Notes: generated from the sequence alone by a model not told the origin. 64,000 bases of DNA from Microbacterium sp. UFMG61 (GCF_015354505.1 NZ_JACAFP010000003.1:110200-174199), one strand, 5' to 3'. Shown: positions 33,689 through 41,878, counted from the stretch's first letter. Numbers and translations: made by a program.

Positions 33689-34660
33689 GTGGCCGATATC
33701 TTCACCGAGATCACGATCCAGAGTGTCTCGGCATTCATCGTAGGCGGCGCCGTCGCCGCGATTCCGCCGATCGTGCAGCTCGTCCGGCGCCGTCGCGGGC
33801 ATGACGGGTCGGGTGTCGACGATGGTGGTGTGCCCATCTTCACCGGTTCGTCGCTCGAGGGTGTGACGATCGACAACAGCCGCCGCGTCGACAACAGCGA
33901 CCACAGGATCGACAATCGCAGCATCGTCATCAACCACATCCGCGAGTCCGGAGGGATGAAGGATGCTGCGCGCGGCGGAGTACCCGACGACAGCATCTGG
34001 CTGATCGTCGTCGCGTTCGCCGCCGCAGCCGCGCTGTTCGCCAACTACTACCCGATCGTGAGCTGGTTCTCGCTCGGGGCCGGGGTGGGGTTCGCCGTGA
34101 CCGCGGTGCTGAGTGTCGTGCGCGCGGTGCGATGGCAGCTGTGGGGACGCGGAGCGGCCATCGTTCTGACCGAGGCCGTCCTGGCCATCATCGCCGTGAT
34201 CTGGACGTGGGTCGCGGTGTTCTCCTCCGAGCACGAGGGAGCGACGCTCGAGACGCTGCGTGCGCAGATGGCCGTCGAGGTCGCGCACTCACCGATCACG
34301 CCGGGACCGCTCGAATGGGTGCAGCGCCACATCCTCGCCCCGGTCGGAGCCTTCGTGGAGATCGCCTTCTCGGCCGGGCAGATGATCTTCCTGATCTCGC
34401 TGTTCGGGGCTTTCGTCGTCTCCTTCATGGTGATGCTGCTCGTATGGTCGCGCCTCTACGACTGGTACGTCTACCTGGGGTTCCTGTTCGGCGTGGGCAG
34501 TCGATGGGCGGCGAAGCGAGCGGAACAGCACAGGCGGCTCACGATCGCGGATCTGTGGATGATCCTGCTCATGGTCGCCATCGCGATCTTCTTCGCGAGC
34601 GGCGCCTTCGTGGGGCTGGCCGACGTCGGAATGCAGCCGCCCGCACCCGCGGGTGGTTGA
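33689..34660 (+). CDS. Membrane protein of unknown function, 323 aa
   Basis: A GTG-started protein with an N-terminal hydrophobic helix (AFIVGGAVAAIPPIVQLV), a hydrophilic stretch of about 70 residues containing the repetitive run VTIDNSRRVDNSDHRIDN, and then five or so membrane segments (LIVVAFAAAAALFANYYPIV; IFLISLFGAFVVSFMVMLLV; ILLMVAIAIFFASGAFVGLA). The DN-S repetition looks like two or three short beta turns. No family was recognised. It stands alone between the pan operon and a repeat-filled gap. Confidence 0.6.
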   Translation: MADIFTEITIQSVSAFIVGGAVAAIPPIVQLVRRRRGHDGSGVDDGGVPIFTGSSLEGVTIDNSRRVDNSDHRIDNRSIVINHIRESGGMKDAARGGVPDDSIWLIVVAFAAAAALFANYYPIVSWFSLGAGVGFAVTAVLSVVRAVRWQLWGRGAAIVLTEAVLAIIAVIWTWVAVFSSEHEGATLETLRAQMAVEVAHSPITPGPLEWVQRHILAPVGAFVEIAFSAGQMIFLISLFGAFVVSFMVMLLVWSRLYDWYVYLGFLFGVGSRWAAKRAEQHRRLTIADLWMILLMVAIAIFFASGAFVGLADVGMQPPAPAGG

Positions 34661-34740
34661 GCGTCGGGCGCCTCGCTCTTCCTCGGTCTCGACTGCCGTC
34701 GGCCGCCGTCGGCCGCCGTCGGCTCCTCCGTGTGGGGCGG

Positions 34741-35160
34741 CCTTCCCCCTATTGGGCGGAACTCTGAGCCGTCAGCATCCGCCCATCGCGGAGTTCGCCG
34801 CCCATCACCGAGGCCCCGCCCATCACCGGGGCCCCGCCCATCACGGGGGTCCCCGCCGATCGCGGTGGCCGCCGCGGGCGCCAGCGCGTGGGAGGCCTTC
34901 TCCCTGTCGGGCGGAACTCTGGGGCGTCAGCATCCGCCCATCGCGGAGTTCGCCGCCCATCACCGAGGCCCCGCCCATCACCGGGGCCCCGCCCATCACG
35001 GGGGTCCCCGCCGATCGCGGTGGCCGCCGCGGGCGCCAGCGCGTGGGAGGCCTTCTCCCTGTCGGGCGGAACTCTGTGGCGTCAGCATCCGCCCATCGCG
35101 GAGCTCGCCGCCCATCACCGAGGCCCCGCCCATCACCGAGACCCCGCCCGCGAGCCCCGC
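34741..35160. repeat. 155-bp tandem repeat, about 2.7 copies, filling a gene-free gap
   Basis: Units begin CCTTCYCCCT at 34741, 34896 and 35051, a spacing of exactly 155 bp both times. Each unit contains GGCGGAACTCTG, then CGTCAGCATCCGCCCATCGC, then a nested 17-18-bp subrepeat of the form CCCATCACCGRGGCCCCG three times. The third unit is cut off after the nested part, at the 3' end of the transporter gene on the other strand. Units two and three are nearly identical. The long open frames here simply follow the period. The full gap is 34661-35163 and no other content is seen. Confidence 0.9.
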
Positions 35161-35163
35161 GCG

Positions 35164-36372
35164 CTACTGCGCTCGGTGCACCCGCAGCACGAGTGCGATC
35201 AGCGCGAGCACGATGACGACCGCGCCGTAGCCGACGCACACGGTCTCGAGCCCGAGGGGTCCGACGAGGGTGCCGGCGATGACCGTCGGCACGCCGAATG
35301 CCGAGTAGGCGAGCACGTAGATCACCGCGAATGTGTCGGCGCGTTCCGTGGCGGGAATCCGCGGGGCGAGCGAGGCGACGACGCCCGAGAACGCGGTGCC
35401 GAAGCCCATGCCGGTGACGGCGGTCGCCGCGAGGTAGAAGGGGAGTGACGCCGCGCTCAGGGCGACGAGCGAGAGGGCGGTGCCGACCGCGAGGGCGGCG
35501 GTGCCGAAGATCACCGTCGTGCGAGGGCTGCGGTGGCGCATGATGAACGCCGTGATCGCGCCGACGCCGGCGAGCATCCCGACCGCGAGGCCCTGCCACG
35601 AGTGCGCCTCACCGCCGAGCTCGGTGTGCACGATGGTGGCGCCGAGCGACAGGAACAGTCCTCCGGTCGCCCAGCCGGCGATCACGGCGGGAGCGCCGCG
35701 CCAGAAGTCGCCGCGCACGCTGCCGGGGATCGAGAGCCGGAATCGCAGGGATGCCCACGCACCGGGTCGCCGCGGCGCCGTCTCGGGGGCGAGAAGGAAC
35801 AGGCCGGCGAGCACCAGGTAGATCGCGGTCAGAGGTGCGAACACGTCGAGCAGCGGTTCGCCCGTGAGATCGAGGGCGATGCCGGCGAGGATCGCACCGA
35901 GTCCGAGGCCGATTCCGGGGCTCAGGGCGTTCCAGAGTGCGGCGACGCGGGCTTTTCCTTCGGGGGCGAGATCGAGCGCCGTCGCCGACAGGGTCGAGAT
36001 GAGCACGCCGCTCGCCGCCCCCTGCAGGATGCGCGCGAGCACGAGGGTCGCCACAGTGTCAGCATGCCAGAACAGAATCATGCTCGTGGTGAGAAGCAGG
36101 AACCCGGCGATCGCGACCGGGCGGCGGCCGATGTGGTCGGAGAGCGATCCCGCGCTGAGCAGGGCGAGGAGGAGTGCGATCGCGTAGACGGCGAAGATCG
36201 CGCTGATCACGATCGAGTCGAACCCGATCTCGGCGGCGAGCACGGGATAGAACGGCGATGGAGCGCTCGCGCCGACCATCATCGCGATCTGGGCCACGAT
36301 CGCGAGGGCGAATCCGAAGCGCGAGCGGCGGACGGATGCTGTCGCGACGGGTGTCGGGGCGGTCAGCGTCAT
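35164..36372 (-). CDS. MFS transporter (drug/metabolite exporter type)
   Basis: A 402-residue protein with 12 predicted membrane segments. The loop 2-3 motif is LSAGSLSDHIGRRPVAIAG, and the first helix region ends PSPFYPVLAAEIG. The start at 36372 has AGGAGC 7 nt upstream. It is divergent from an ArsR-like repressor gene whose likely operator lies in the shared 94-bp promoter region, so the exporter is probably derepressed by a ligand of that repressor. Substrate unknown. Confidence 0.85.
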   Translation of the reverse strand: MTLTAPTPVATASVRRSRFGFALAIVAQIAMMVGASAPSPFYPVLAAEIGFDSIVISAIFAVYAIALLLALLSAGSLSDHIGRRPVAIAGFLLLTTSMILFWHADTVATLVLARILQGAASGVLISTLSATALDLAPEGKARVAALWNALSPGIGLGLGAILAGIALDLTGEPLLDVFAPLTAIYLVLAGLFLLAPETAPRRPGAWASLRFRLSIPGSVRGDFWRGAPAVIAGWATGGLFLSLGATIVHTELGGEAHSWQGLAVGMLAGVGAITAFIMRHRSPRTTVIFGTAALAVGTALSLVALSAASLPFYLAATAVTGMGFGTAFSGVVASLAPRIPATERADTFAVIYVLAYSAFGVPTVIAGTLVGPLGLETVCVGYGAVVIVLALIALVLRVHRAQ

Positions 36373-36400
36373 GCGTGCTCCTGATGTCGGGGATGCCTGA

Positions 36401-36418
36401 GTTCGATAATCATCGAAC
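36401..36418. promoter_or_regulatory. Inverted repeat in the MFS/ArsR divergent promoter
   Basis: GTTCGAT-AATC-ATCGAAC, perfect 7-bp arms with a 4-bp spacer, 28 bp from the MFS start. A looser second copy (GTTC...CGAAC) lies at about 36448-36465, directly before the repressor ATG. The spacing between the two would let the repressor control both genes. Confidence 0.6.
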
Positions 36419-36466
36419 TGTTGGAGCGTACTCGCCTTCGCGCGATTGTTCAACTATTCTCGAACC

Positions 36467-36772
36467 ATGCCAGGCGACCTCCCGCACCCGGATCGCTCCG
36501 AGATCCAGCTGACAGACGTGCTCTTCGCGCTCAGTGACCCCGAGCGGCTGGCGATCACGAGGCAGCTCGCGGACGGTCCGCTCGATATGGCCGAGTGCCA
36601 TGCCACCGATCCGAATCTGCCGAAGTCGACCAAGTCCCACTTCATGAAGGTGCTGCGCGAGGCGGGCGTGATCCGCAACGAGCCGAACGGGCGGAGGCGG
36701 ATGCTCACGCTGCGTCGCGACGACCTGGATTCGCTGTTCCCCGGACTTCTGGAGTCGGTGCTCCGGGGGTAG
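36467..36772 (+). CDS. ArsR-like winged-helix repressor
   Basis: A 101-residue DNA-binding protein. The helix-turn-helix runs from VLFALSDPERLAITRQLADG to STKSHFMKVLREAGVIRNEP, followed by the beta wing (NGRRRMLTLRRDDL). This is the pattern of ArsR/DUF2087-like repressors without metal-binding Cys, so it probably senses an organic compound. It is divergent from the MFS transporter with the palindrome in between. No ribosome-binding site is obvious, and leaderless translation is possible. Confidence 0.85.
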   Translation: MPGDLPHPDRSEIQLTDVLFALSDPERLAITRQLADGPLDMAECHATDPNLPKSTKSHFMKVLREAGVIRNEPNGRRRMLTLRRDDLDSLFPGLLESVLRG

Positions 36773-36784
36773 GTCGGCATCGTT

Positions 36785-36848
36785 CTCGCGTGCTCGCGTG
36801 CTCGCGTGTTCGCGTGTTCGCGTGCTCGCGTGCTCCCGTGTTCGCGGC
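36785..36848. repeat. Octamer microsatellite (CTCGCGTG)n
   Basis: Seven head-to-tail octamers from 36785 to 36840 (CTCGCGTG or TTCGCGTG, one CTCCCGTG) plus a degenerate eighth. It lies 12 bp after the repressor stop and about 80 bp before the HNH gene. The unit is not a multiple of 3, so a frame crossing it would be shifted by slippage. Confidence 0.85.
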
Positions 36849-36886
36849 CTTTCTCGGGGCATCCCGAAGTTCCGGAATCCATTAGT

Positions 36887-36933
36887 ACATATCTTCGAAA
36901 CTCGGCGTGTACGCGGGTAAAATCGAGATATGT
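36887..36933 (+). promoter_or_regulatory. Inverted repeat and likely leaderless promoter at the HNH gene start
   Basis: ACATATCTTCGA (36887-36898) is nearly complementary to TCGAGATATGT (36923-36933), and the right arm contains the ATG at 36930. A possible promoter is TTCGAA (36894-36899) and TAAAAT (36918-36923) with 18-bp spacing, which would start transcription at or next to the ATG and give a leaderless mRNA. No ribosome-binding site is present, consistent with that. Confidence 0.45.
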
Positions 36934-38273
36934 CGAAGTTGGTCGGTCTGCACGAGGCGATGTCCCGCCTCGATGAGGTGTGGGCGGATTCCAGCTCGGC
37001 GTCAGGTCTCTCCCGCGAGCAGTTGCTGGCGATGAACACCGCGATCGATGCGATGAAGCGGCAGTTGGATGCCGTGCACATCGACGTCGCCGCGCGCATC
37101 GCCTCGGAGTCGCGCGCTGAACTCGGTGCCGGTGGCCTCGCGAAGCAGCAGGGGTATCGTTCGGCCGCCAGGCTGATCTCATCGACGACCGGCATCTCGT
37201 TCGCTGAGGCCTCGAGAGTGATCAGGGTCGGCGAGGCGACTGCGCCGCGCGCTGATCTGCTCGGATCGCCGTTGCCGGCTCGGTATCCCCTCGTGCGCGC
37301 GGCTCTGCTCTGCGGGCGGCTCAGCGTGCAGGCTGCGGCGCTGATTCTTGCGCTTCTCGAGCGGTGCCGGGTCGCGGTCGGCACACAGAAGGTCGCCGAA
37401 GCCGAGAAGACCCTCGTCGACGCGGCTGTCGACCTGCCGCTCGATGACGTGCGCACGATCGTCGATCGGGCGGAGGGGTGGCTCGACCCCGACGGCAGCG
37501 CACCTCGCGACGAGGAGCGACGGTCGCGGCGATCGTTGACGATCTTCGAGCGTGACGGCATGGTGCATCTCAACGGGCGATTCCACCCCGAGGCTGCCGC
37601 ACCCCTCGTGGCGGCGATCCGCGGGTACGTCACGGCCGCCTTCGCAGCGCGCAAGGACGAGCCGGCTGCTGAGTCGCCGGATGCCGATCGTCGCAGTGTG
37701 GCGATGCTTCAGGCCGACGCGCTGGCACTGTTCTGCGCACACGTTCTCGGCTGTCGGGATGAGCGGATGCCGCTGGCCGGCGCCACCGTCGTCGTGCGCG
37801 TGACCCTCGATGACCTGCAGTCCGGGTGCGGAACGGCCGAGATCGACGGTATCGGTCAGAAGATCAGCATCGGTGCCGCGCGCAGGATGGCGGCGAGCGG
37901 TGGGATTATACCCTGTGTGCTCGGCGGTGACAGTCAGATCCTCGACTGGGGCCGCGAGAAACGGCTCTTCACGAAAGCCCAACGACTGGCCCTCGTCGAA
38001 CGCGACGGCGGATGCGCGATGTGCGGGCTTCCGCCCGAGATGACGAAGGCGCATCACATCAGGTGGTGGAGTCGAGACGCGGGGTCGACCGATCTGTCGA
38101 ACGGCCTGCTGCTGTGCGAGACCTGCCATCACCGGATCCATGACAACGGCTGGGAGATCCGCATCGACGGAGTGGGTGTCGCGGCGAAGGTGTGGTTCCT
38201 TCCGCCTGCCTACGTCGACGCGGAGCGCCGGCCCCGGCTGGGCGGTAGGGCCCGATTCGATGTGGCCGCATGA
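36930..38273 (+). CDS. DUF222/13E12-family protein with C-terminal HNH nuclease domain
   Basis: A 447-residue protein. The N-terminal 300 residues are the helical DUF222 domain (KRQLDAVHIDVAARIASESR; SLTIFERDGMVHLNGRFHPE). The C-terminus is a Cys-type HNH domain: CAMCGLPPEMTKAHHIRWW, then LLLCETCHHRIHDNGWEI, with two CxxC pairs for zinc and the H-N-H residues. This family (13E12 repeat of mycobacteria) is present in many copies in actinobacterial genomes and its function is still unclear. The gene stands alone. Confidence 0.9.
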   Translation: MSKLVGLHEAMSRLDEVWADSSSASGLSREQLLAMNTAIDAMKRQLDAVHIDVAARIASESRAELGAGGLAKQQGYRSAARLISSTTGISFAEASRVIRVGEATAPRADLLGSPLPARYPLVRAALLCGRLSVQAAALILALLERCRVAVGTQKVAEAEKTLVDAAVDLPLDDVRTIVDRAEGWLDPDGSAPRDEERRSRRSLTIFERDGMVHLNGRFHPEAAAPLVAAIRGYVTAAFAARKDEPAAESPDADRRSVAMLQADALALFCAHVLGCRDERMPLAGATVVVRVTLDDLQSGCGTAEIDGIGQKISIGAARRMAASGGIIPCVLGGDSQILDWGREKRLFTKAQRLALVERDGGCAMCGLPPEMTKAHHIRWWSRDAGSTDLSNGLLLCETCHHRIHDNGWEIRIDGVGVAAKVWFLPPAYVDAERRPRLGGRARFDVAA

Positions 38274-38293
38274 GCGCCGTCGATGTCGTGTGC

Positions 38294-39052
38294 TCAGCGG
38301 AGATACGAGGCGCCGTTGAGGTCGAGAACGGCGCCCGATGCCCAGACGGCGCCCGGCGACGTCAGATAGGCGACGGCGTCGGCGACCTCGGAGGCGGTTC
38401 CCACACGGCCGAAGGGGCTCTGGCCTCGGATGCTCTCGCCCTGAGCGCCGGCGAGCTTCTCGGCCTGTCGTTCGGTCGCGATCATCCCGGGGGCCACGGA
38501 TGTGACCGCGATGCCGTGCGGCGCGAGTGTCAGAGCCAAGGACTGGCCGAGCGCCTGCAGCCCGGCCTTCGTGGCTGCGTACGCGGGATGCTCGGCTTCA
38601 CCGCGGAATGCTCCGCGCGAACCGATGTTGACGATCGCTCCGCCCCTGCCCTGGGCGACCATCTGCTGGGCGACGAGCATCGTCAGGTTCGACGTGCCGA
38701 TCAGATTCACCGACACCATGCGCGACCACGATTCCTGCCAGTGCGCATACGTGGTCGTGTCGATGCGGTGCGCGTTGGCGCTGCTCGGTGCGATCGCGGC
38801 GTTGTTGACCAGAATGTCTATGGATCCGAGGGTGCTGACGGCGCTGTCGACGATCTGCTCCGCTGCGGCGGGGTCGCTCAGATCGCCGACCACCAGCGCG
38901 TGCCCGGTACCCGCGAGAGACGCCAGCGTCTCCTCGGCGGCTGCGAGATCGGAGCTGCAGTGCACGGCCACGCGATCTCCATGCCGGGCGAGAGTCTGGG
39001 CGATGGCGCGGCCGATGCCGCGCGAGCTTCCGGTGACGAGGGCGGTCGCCAT
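38294..39052 (-). CDS. SDR-family oxidoreductase
   Basis: A 252-residue classical short-chain dehydrogenase: cofactor motif ALVTGSSRGIGRAIAQTLAR, DILVNNAAIAPS, and the active-site Ser...Tyr-x-x-x-Lys as IVNIGSRGAF and YAATKAGL. The C-terminus YLTSPGAVWASGAVLDLNGA is typical of FabG-like enzymes. The start MATALVTG is used; the open frame further upstream reads the adjacent XRE gene out of frame. It follows the XRE gene by 1 bp, so the two form an operon. Substrate unknown. Confidence 0.88.
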   Translation of the reverse strand: MATALVTGSSRGIGRAIAQTLARHGDRVAVHCSSDLAAAEETLASLAGTGHALVVGDLSDPAAAEQIVDSAVSTLGSIDILVNNAAIAPSSANAHRIDTTTYAHWQESWSRMVSVNLIGTSNLTMLVAQQMVAQGRGGAIVNIGSRGAFRGEAEHPAYAATKAGLQALGQSLALTLAPHGIAVTSVAPGMIATERQAEKLAGAQGESIRGQSPFGRVGTASEVADAVAYLTSPGAVWASGAVLDLNGASYLR

Positions 39053-39053
39053 G

Positions 39054-39332
39054 TCAGGACGCGACCTGCGTGCGACCGTCGGAGCGCGGAGGCTCGATCT
39101 CGGCCCAGACGGAGTCCAGTGAGAGATGCAGTACCCCGGCGACGGCGGCGATGGTCGAGAACGACGGAGTGGCGACGCGGCCCGACTCGATCTTGCGCAG
39201 AGTTTCGGGCGAGATGCCGGCATCGAGGGCCACGCTCAGCATCGACCGTGAACCACGCGCCCGACGCAACAGGGCGCCCAGGCGCTCGCCGCGTTCGACA
39301 TCGGCGGGGGTGAGCGGAAGACGAACCATCAT
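39054..39332 (-). CDS. XRE-family helix-turn-helix regulator
   Basis: A 92-residue DNA-binding protein with a Cro/C1-type HTH: GALLRRARGSRSMLSVALDA, then GISPETLRKIESGRVATPSF, then FSTIAAVAGVLHLSLDSVWA. It starts with two Met codons (39332 and 39329), either of which could be used. It is divergent from a methionine aminopeptidase gene, with an inverted repeat between, and is transcribed with the SDR. It likely represses its own promoter and the facing gene. Confidence 0.88.
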   Translation of the reverse strand: MMVRLPLTPADVERGERLGALLRRARGSRSMLSVALDAGISPETLRKIESGRVATPSFSTIAAVAGVLHLSLDSVWAEIEPPRSDGRTQVAS

Positions 39333-39342
39333 GTGCCCATAC

Positions 39343-39361
39343 TAATACCGGGATAGTATTA
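39343..39361. promoter_or_regulatory. Inverted repeat between XRE and methionine aminopeptidase genes
   Basis: TAATAC (39343-39348), 7-bp spacer, GTATTA (39356-39361), in a 35-bp gap between two divergent starts. With so little space it must overlap both promoters. It is a good candidate for the XRE operator. Confidence 0.5.
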
Positions 39362-39367
39362 CCGGTC

Positions 39368-40138
39368 ATGATCGAAATCCTCACCACGGAACAACTCCAC
39401 AGAGCACGTGAGACGGGTGCGCTGGTCGGCTCGATACTCCAGAACCTCAAGCGGCGGGCTGTCGTCGGGGTGAACCTGCTCGACCTCGATCGGTGGACGA
39501 AGCAGCTCATCGAGAACGCGGGGGCCGAGTCCTGCTACGTCGATTACGCGCCGTCGTTCGGGCGCGGACCGTTCGGCCACTACGTGTGCACGGCGGTGAA
39601 CGACGCGGTGCTGCACGGGATGCCGCACGACTACGTCCTCGCAGACGGCGATCTGCTGACGCTCGATCTCGCCGTGACGCTGCAGGGCGTCGCGGCGGAC
39701 GCGGCGATCAGTTTCGTGGTCGGGTCGCATCCTGCCGCAGAAGACCTCGCGATGATCGCCGCGACGGAGCGGGCGCTGGCGGCGGCGATCGCGGCCGCAC
39801 GGCCGGGTGCCCGCATCGGAGACCTCTCGCACGCGATCGGGACTGTGCTGTCGGCGGCCGGGTACCCGATCAACCTCGAGTTCGGCGGGCACGGCATCGG
39901 GTCGACGATGCATCAGGATCCGCATGTCGCGAACGACGGGCGCGCGGGGCGGGGCTACCGGTTGCGGCCCGGACTCGTGCTGGCGCTCGAACCCTGGGTC
40001 ATGGCCGACACCGACGAGCTCGTGACCGATGCCGACGGGTGGACGCTCCGCAGCGCGACCGGATGCCGCACGGCGCACACCGAGCACACGATCGCGATCA
40101 CCGAAGACGGCGCGGAGATCCTGACGCTGCCGCGCTGA
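39368..40138 (+). CDS. map: Methionine aminopeptidase type I
   Basis: A 256-residue dimetal enzyme that removes the initiator Met from new proteins. Metal ligands are in LLTLDLAVTLQGVAADAAIS (two Asp), GHGIGSTMHQDPHV (His), LALEPWVM (Glu) and TEHTIAIT (Glu), and FGHYVCTAVNDAVLHGMP matches the substrate-binding region. LALEP replaces the common FTIEP. Control by a divergent XRE repressor is unusual for a housekeeping map gene and suggests an accessory copy. The stop codon lies in the first unit of a 20-bp tandem repeat. Confidence 0.88.
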   Translation: MIEILTTEQLHRARETGALVGSILQNLKRRAVVGVNLLDLDRWTKQLIENAGAESCYVDYAPSFGRGPFGHYVCTAVNDAVLHGMPHDYVLADGDLLTLDLAVTLQGVAADAAISFVVGSHPAAEDLAMIAATERALAAAIAAARPGARIGDLSHAIGTVLSAAGYPINLEFGGHGIGSTMHQDPHVANDGRAGRGYRLRPGLVLALEPWVMADTDELVTDADGWTLRSATGCRTAHTEHTIAITEDGAEILTLPR

Positions 40139-40176
40139 TCCTGACGCTGCCGCGCTGATCGTGACGGTCCCGCGCT
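40117..40176. repeat. 20-bp tandem repeat across the map stop codon
   Basis: Three units of GATCCTGACGCTGCCGCGCT (40117-40136, 40137-40156, and 40157-40176 with two changes). Unit one codes the last residues of the aminopeptidase, and the next two lie after the stop. This looks like recent tandem duplication of the gene's 3' end. Confidence 0.88.
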
Positions 40177-40190
40177 GATCGCACCGGCCC

Positions 40191-41735
40191 TCAGCGTCCG
40201 CGCGAGCGGCTCCGCACCCGACGGGCGGCGCGGCCGGCGAAGTCCTTGAATCGGCCACCGGGCCAGACGCGGCGCAGCTCGACCGACCCGCCGCGGGTTG
40301 CGACCGGGGTGCACGTGCGACCGGCCAGCAACGGCGAAGGGCCGGCGCCGGCGAGGGTCGAGGCATCCGATTTCAGCGGTACGTCGAACGTCCACCCGGC
40401 CCTGCGCACCTTGGCGACGAGTCGAGCGCCGCGGGTCTGATCCGCCGGCCCGAACACTTTGAGGGGGTCTATCGCGAACGTCACCGAGGTCCGGTCCTGC
40501 AACGACGATGCGGCGATCCGGCGCTCGTCGCCCGTCGCGGTGTCGCGCAGGAAGAGCTCGATCTGATCATTGCCGAGCTCGCGACCCGCGAGCAGAAGGC
40601 CGGAGGGCAGATCGGCCCCTGAGAACGGCAATGACGTCAGCCGCCCCGAACCCGGTTCGAAGACGAGAGCGTCGGCGCCGTCGCGGGTGACCGCGACGCG
40701 AACCGCCAGATGCAGGCCTCCACCGCGAGACCAGCGCGCCTCCGTCACCTCTGCGCGGCATGTCATCTCGGATTCGAAGCGCGCGAACTCGACCAGATCG
40801 TCGCGGCGGTTCGCTCGCAGCAGCGCGGCACGGATGCGCTGCGGAAATGCCAGGCCGCCGTCGACGCCCGGCCCGAAGCGACGCTGCGCGAGAGGAGTGA
40901 CGACGTCGAGGAGTCGAGTCCGGTACTCGGCGGGGTATGCGACCATGCGCTTGCCCGACAGTCGCTTGAGGATCTTGCCGCGGAACCAGTGCCGCAGCAG
41001 GCGGTCGCGCAGTCGGCCCGGCGCCGTGTACTCCTCGACGAGATCGAGCACCGCCCCGAGATGCGGGAAATACGACTCCGGGTCGATGCGCGACGAGCTG
41101 GCGCTGCCGGGCTGCTTGACCCACGCGTAGCAGGGCTCACTCGCGAAGATCGAGATCGTCTCGGCCTCGAAATACGCCCGCATCACAAACAGGTGGTCCT
41201 CGAGGCGCACCTTGCCCTCGGGGAAGCGGATCCCGCGATCGCGCAGGAAAGCGGTGCGGAACATCTTGTGCGGCGTGAGCATCTCGAGCAGCGGGTCCTC
41301 GCCGAGGCGCGCGTTCGGCACATCCCGGCGGAAGATCCTGCTCGGCAGTCGGCGACCGATCCCGACCTCCTTGCCGACGACCACATCCGACCCGTGGGCA
41401 TCGGCGAAGTCGCACAGTCGCTCGAGAGCGGAGTCGAACAGCCAGTCATCCTGATCCACGAACTGCACGTACGTGCCACGCGCCGCCTCGACGCCGCGGT
41501 TGCGGGGCGTGCCCGGCCACCCGGAGTGCGGCAGATCCAGCACCCGCACGTACGGCCGGTCGGCGGCGATCGCCGCGAGCTGCTCGCGCGTCGCGTCGCC
41601 GGATCCGTCATCGCACAGCAGCACCTCGAACAGCGACGCGTCGAGAGTCTGCCGATCCAGCGAGGCGATGAGCGCGTCGATGGCCTTCCCGGGCTGGAAG
41701 ACGGGAACGACCACACTCACACGCAGATTCGACAT
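40191..41735 (-). CDS. Family 2 glycosyltransferase, teichoic-acid type
   Basis: A 514-residue enzyme. The GT-A domain starts RVSVVVPVFQPGKAIDALIA, with LLCDDGSGDATREQL and YVQFVDQDDWLFDSALERL (the DxD-like metal site), then KVRLEDHLFVMRAYF. A C-terminal part of about 200 residues with beta-rich segments (RDGADALVFEPGSGRLTSL) resembles the extra domains of TarS/TarP-like enzymes that glycosylate wall polymers. The role in cell-wall or capsule glycosylation is inferred. No partner genes for polymer synthesis are adjacent. Confidence 0.82.
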   Translation of the reverse strand: MSNLRVSVVVPVFQPGKAIDALIASLDRQTLDASLFEVLLCDDGSGDATREQLAAIAADRPYVRVLDLPHSGWPGTPRNRGVEAARGTYVQFVDQDDWLFDSALERLCDFADAHGSDVVVGKEVGIGRRLPSRIFRRDVPNARLGEDPLLEMLTPHKMFRTAFLRDRGIRFPEGKVRLEDHLFVMRAYFEAETISIFASEPCYAWVKQPGSASSSRIDPESYFPHLGAVLDLVEEYTAPGRLRDRLLRHWFRGKILKRLSGKRMVAYPAEYRTRLLDVVTPLAQRRFGPGVDGGLAFPQRIRAALLRANRRDDLVEFARFESEMTCRAEVTEARWSRGGGLHLAVRVAVTRDGADALVFEPGSGRLTSLPFSGADLPSGLLLAGRELGNDQIELFLRDTATGDERRIAASSLQDRTSVTFAIDPLKVFGPADQTRGARLVAKVRRAGWTFDVPLKSDASTLAGAGPSPLLAGRTCTPVATRGGSVELRRVWPGGRFKDFAGRAARRVRSRSRGR

Positions 41736-41833
41736 CTTCGGTAGTCAAACACCGAGACCTGTGGAGCACACGGGGGTTGCTTTCAGGCACGCGTGCGTGA
41801 AAAAGCTCGAATTCCCACCCCGCACACAGCCTT

Positions 41834-41847
41834 AACGATATATCGTT
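41834..41847. promoter_or_regulatory. Perfect palindrome upstream of the PadR gene
   Basis: AACGATATATCGTT, 14 bp and fully self-complementary, 31 bp before the PadR ATG. An overlapping half-site GACTATCG follows. PadR proteins usually bind AT-rich dyads over their own promoter, so this is the probable autoregulatory operator. Confidence 0.65.
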
Positions 41848-41878
41848 GACTATCGCTCACCACTCCAGGGAGGTCACC

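Noticed and set aside
34741..35160. Possible CRISPR array
   Set aside because: Units are 155 bp with no alternation of constant repeat and unique spacer, the nested short repeats are directly adjacent, and there are no cas genes.
34730..35230. Open frames of 166-252 codons through the 155-bp repeats
   Set aside because: They exist because the repeat lacks stops in some frames. No ribosome-binding site or family, and the sequence is period-bound low complexity.
36785..36848. Possible CRISPR or origin iterons
   Set aside because: Pure octamer microsatellite without spacers, and no replication genes nearby.
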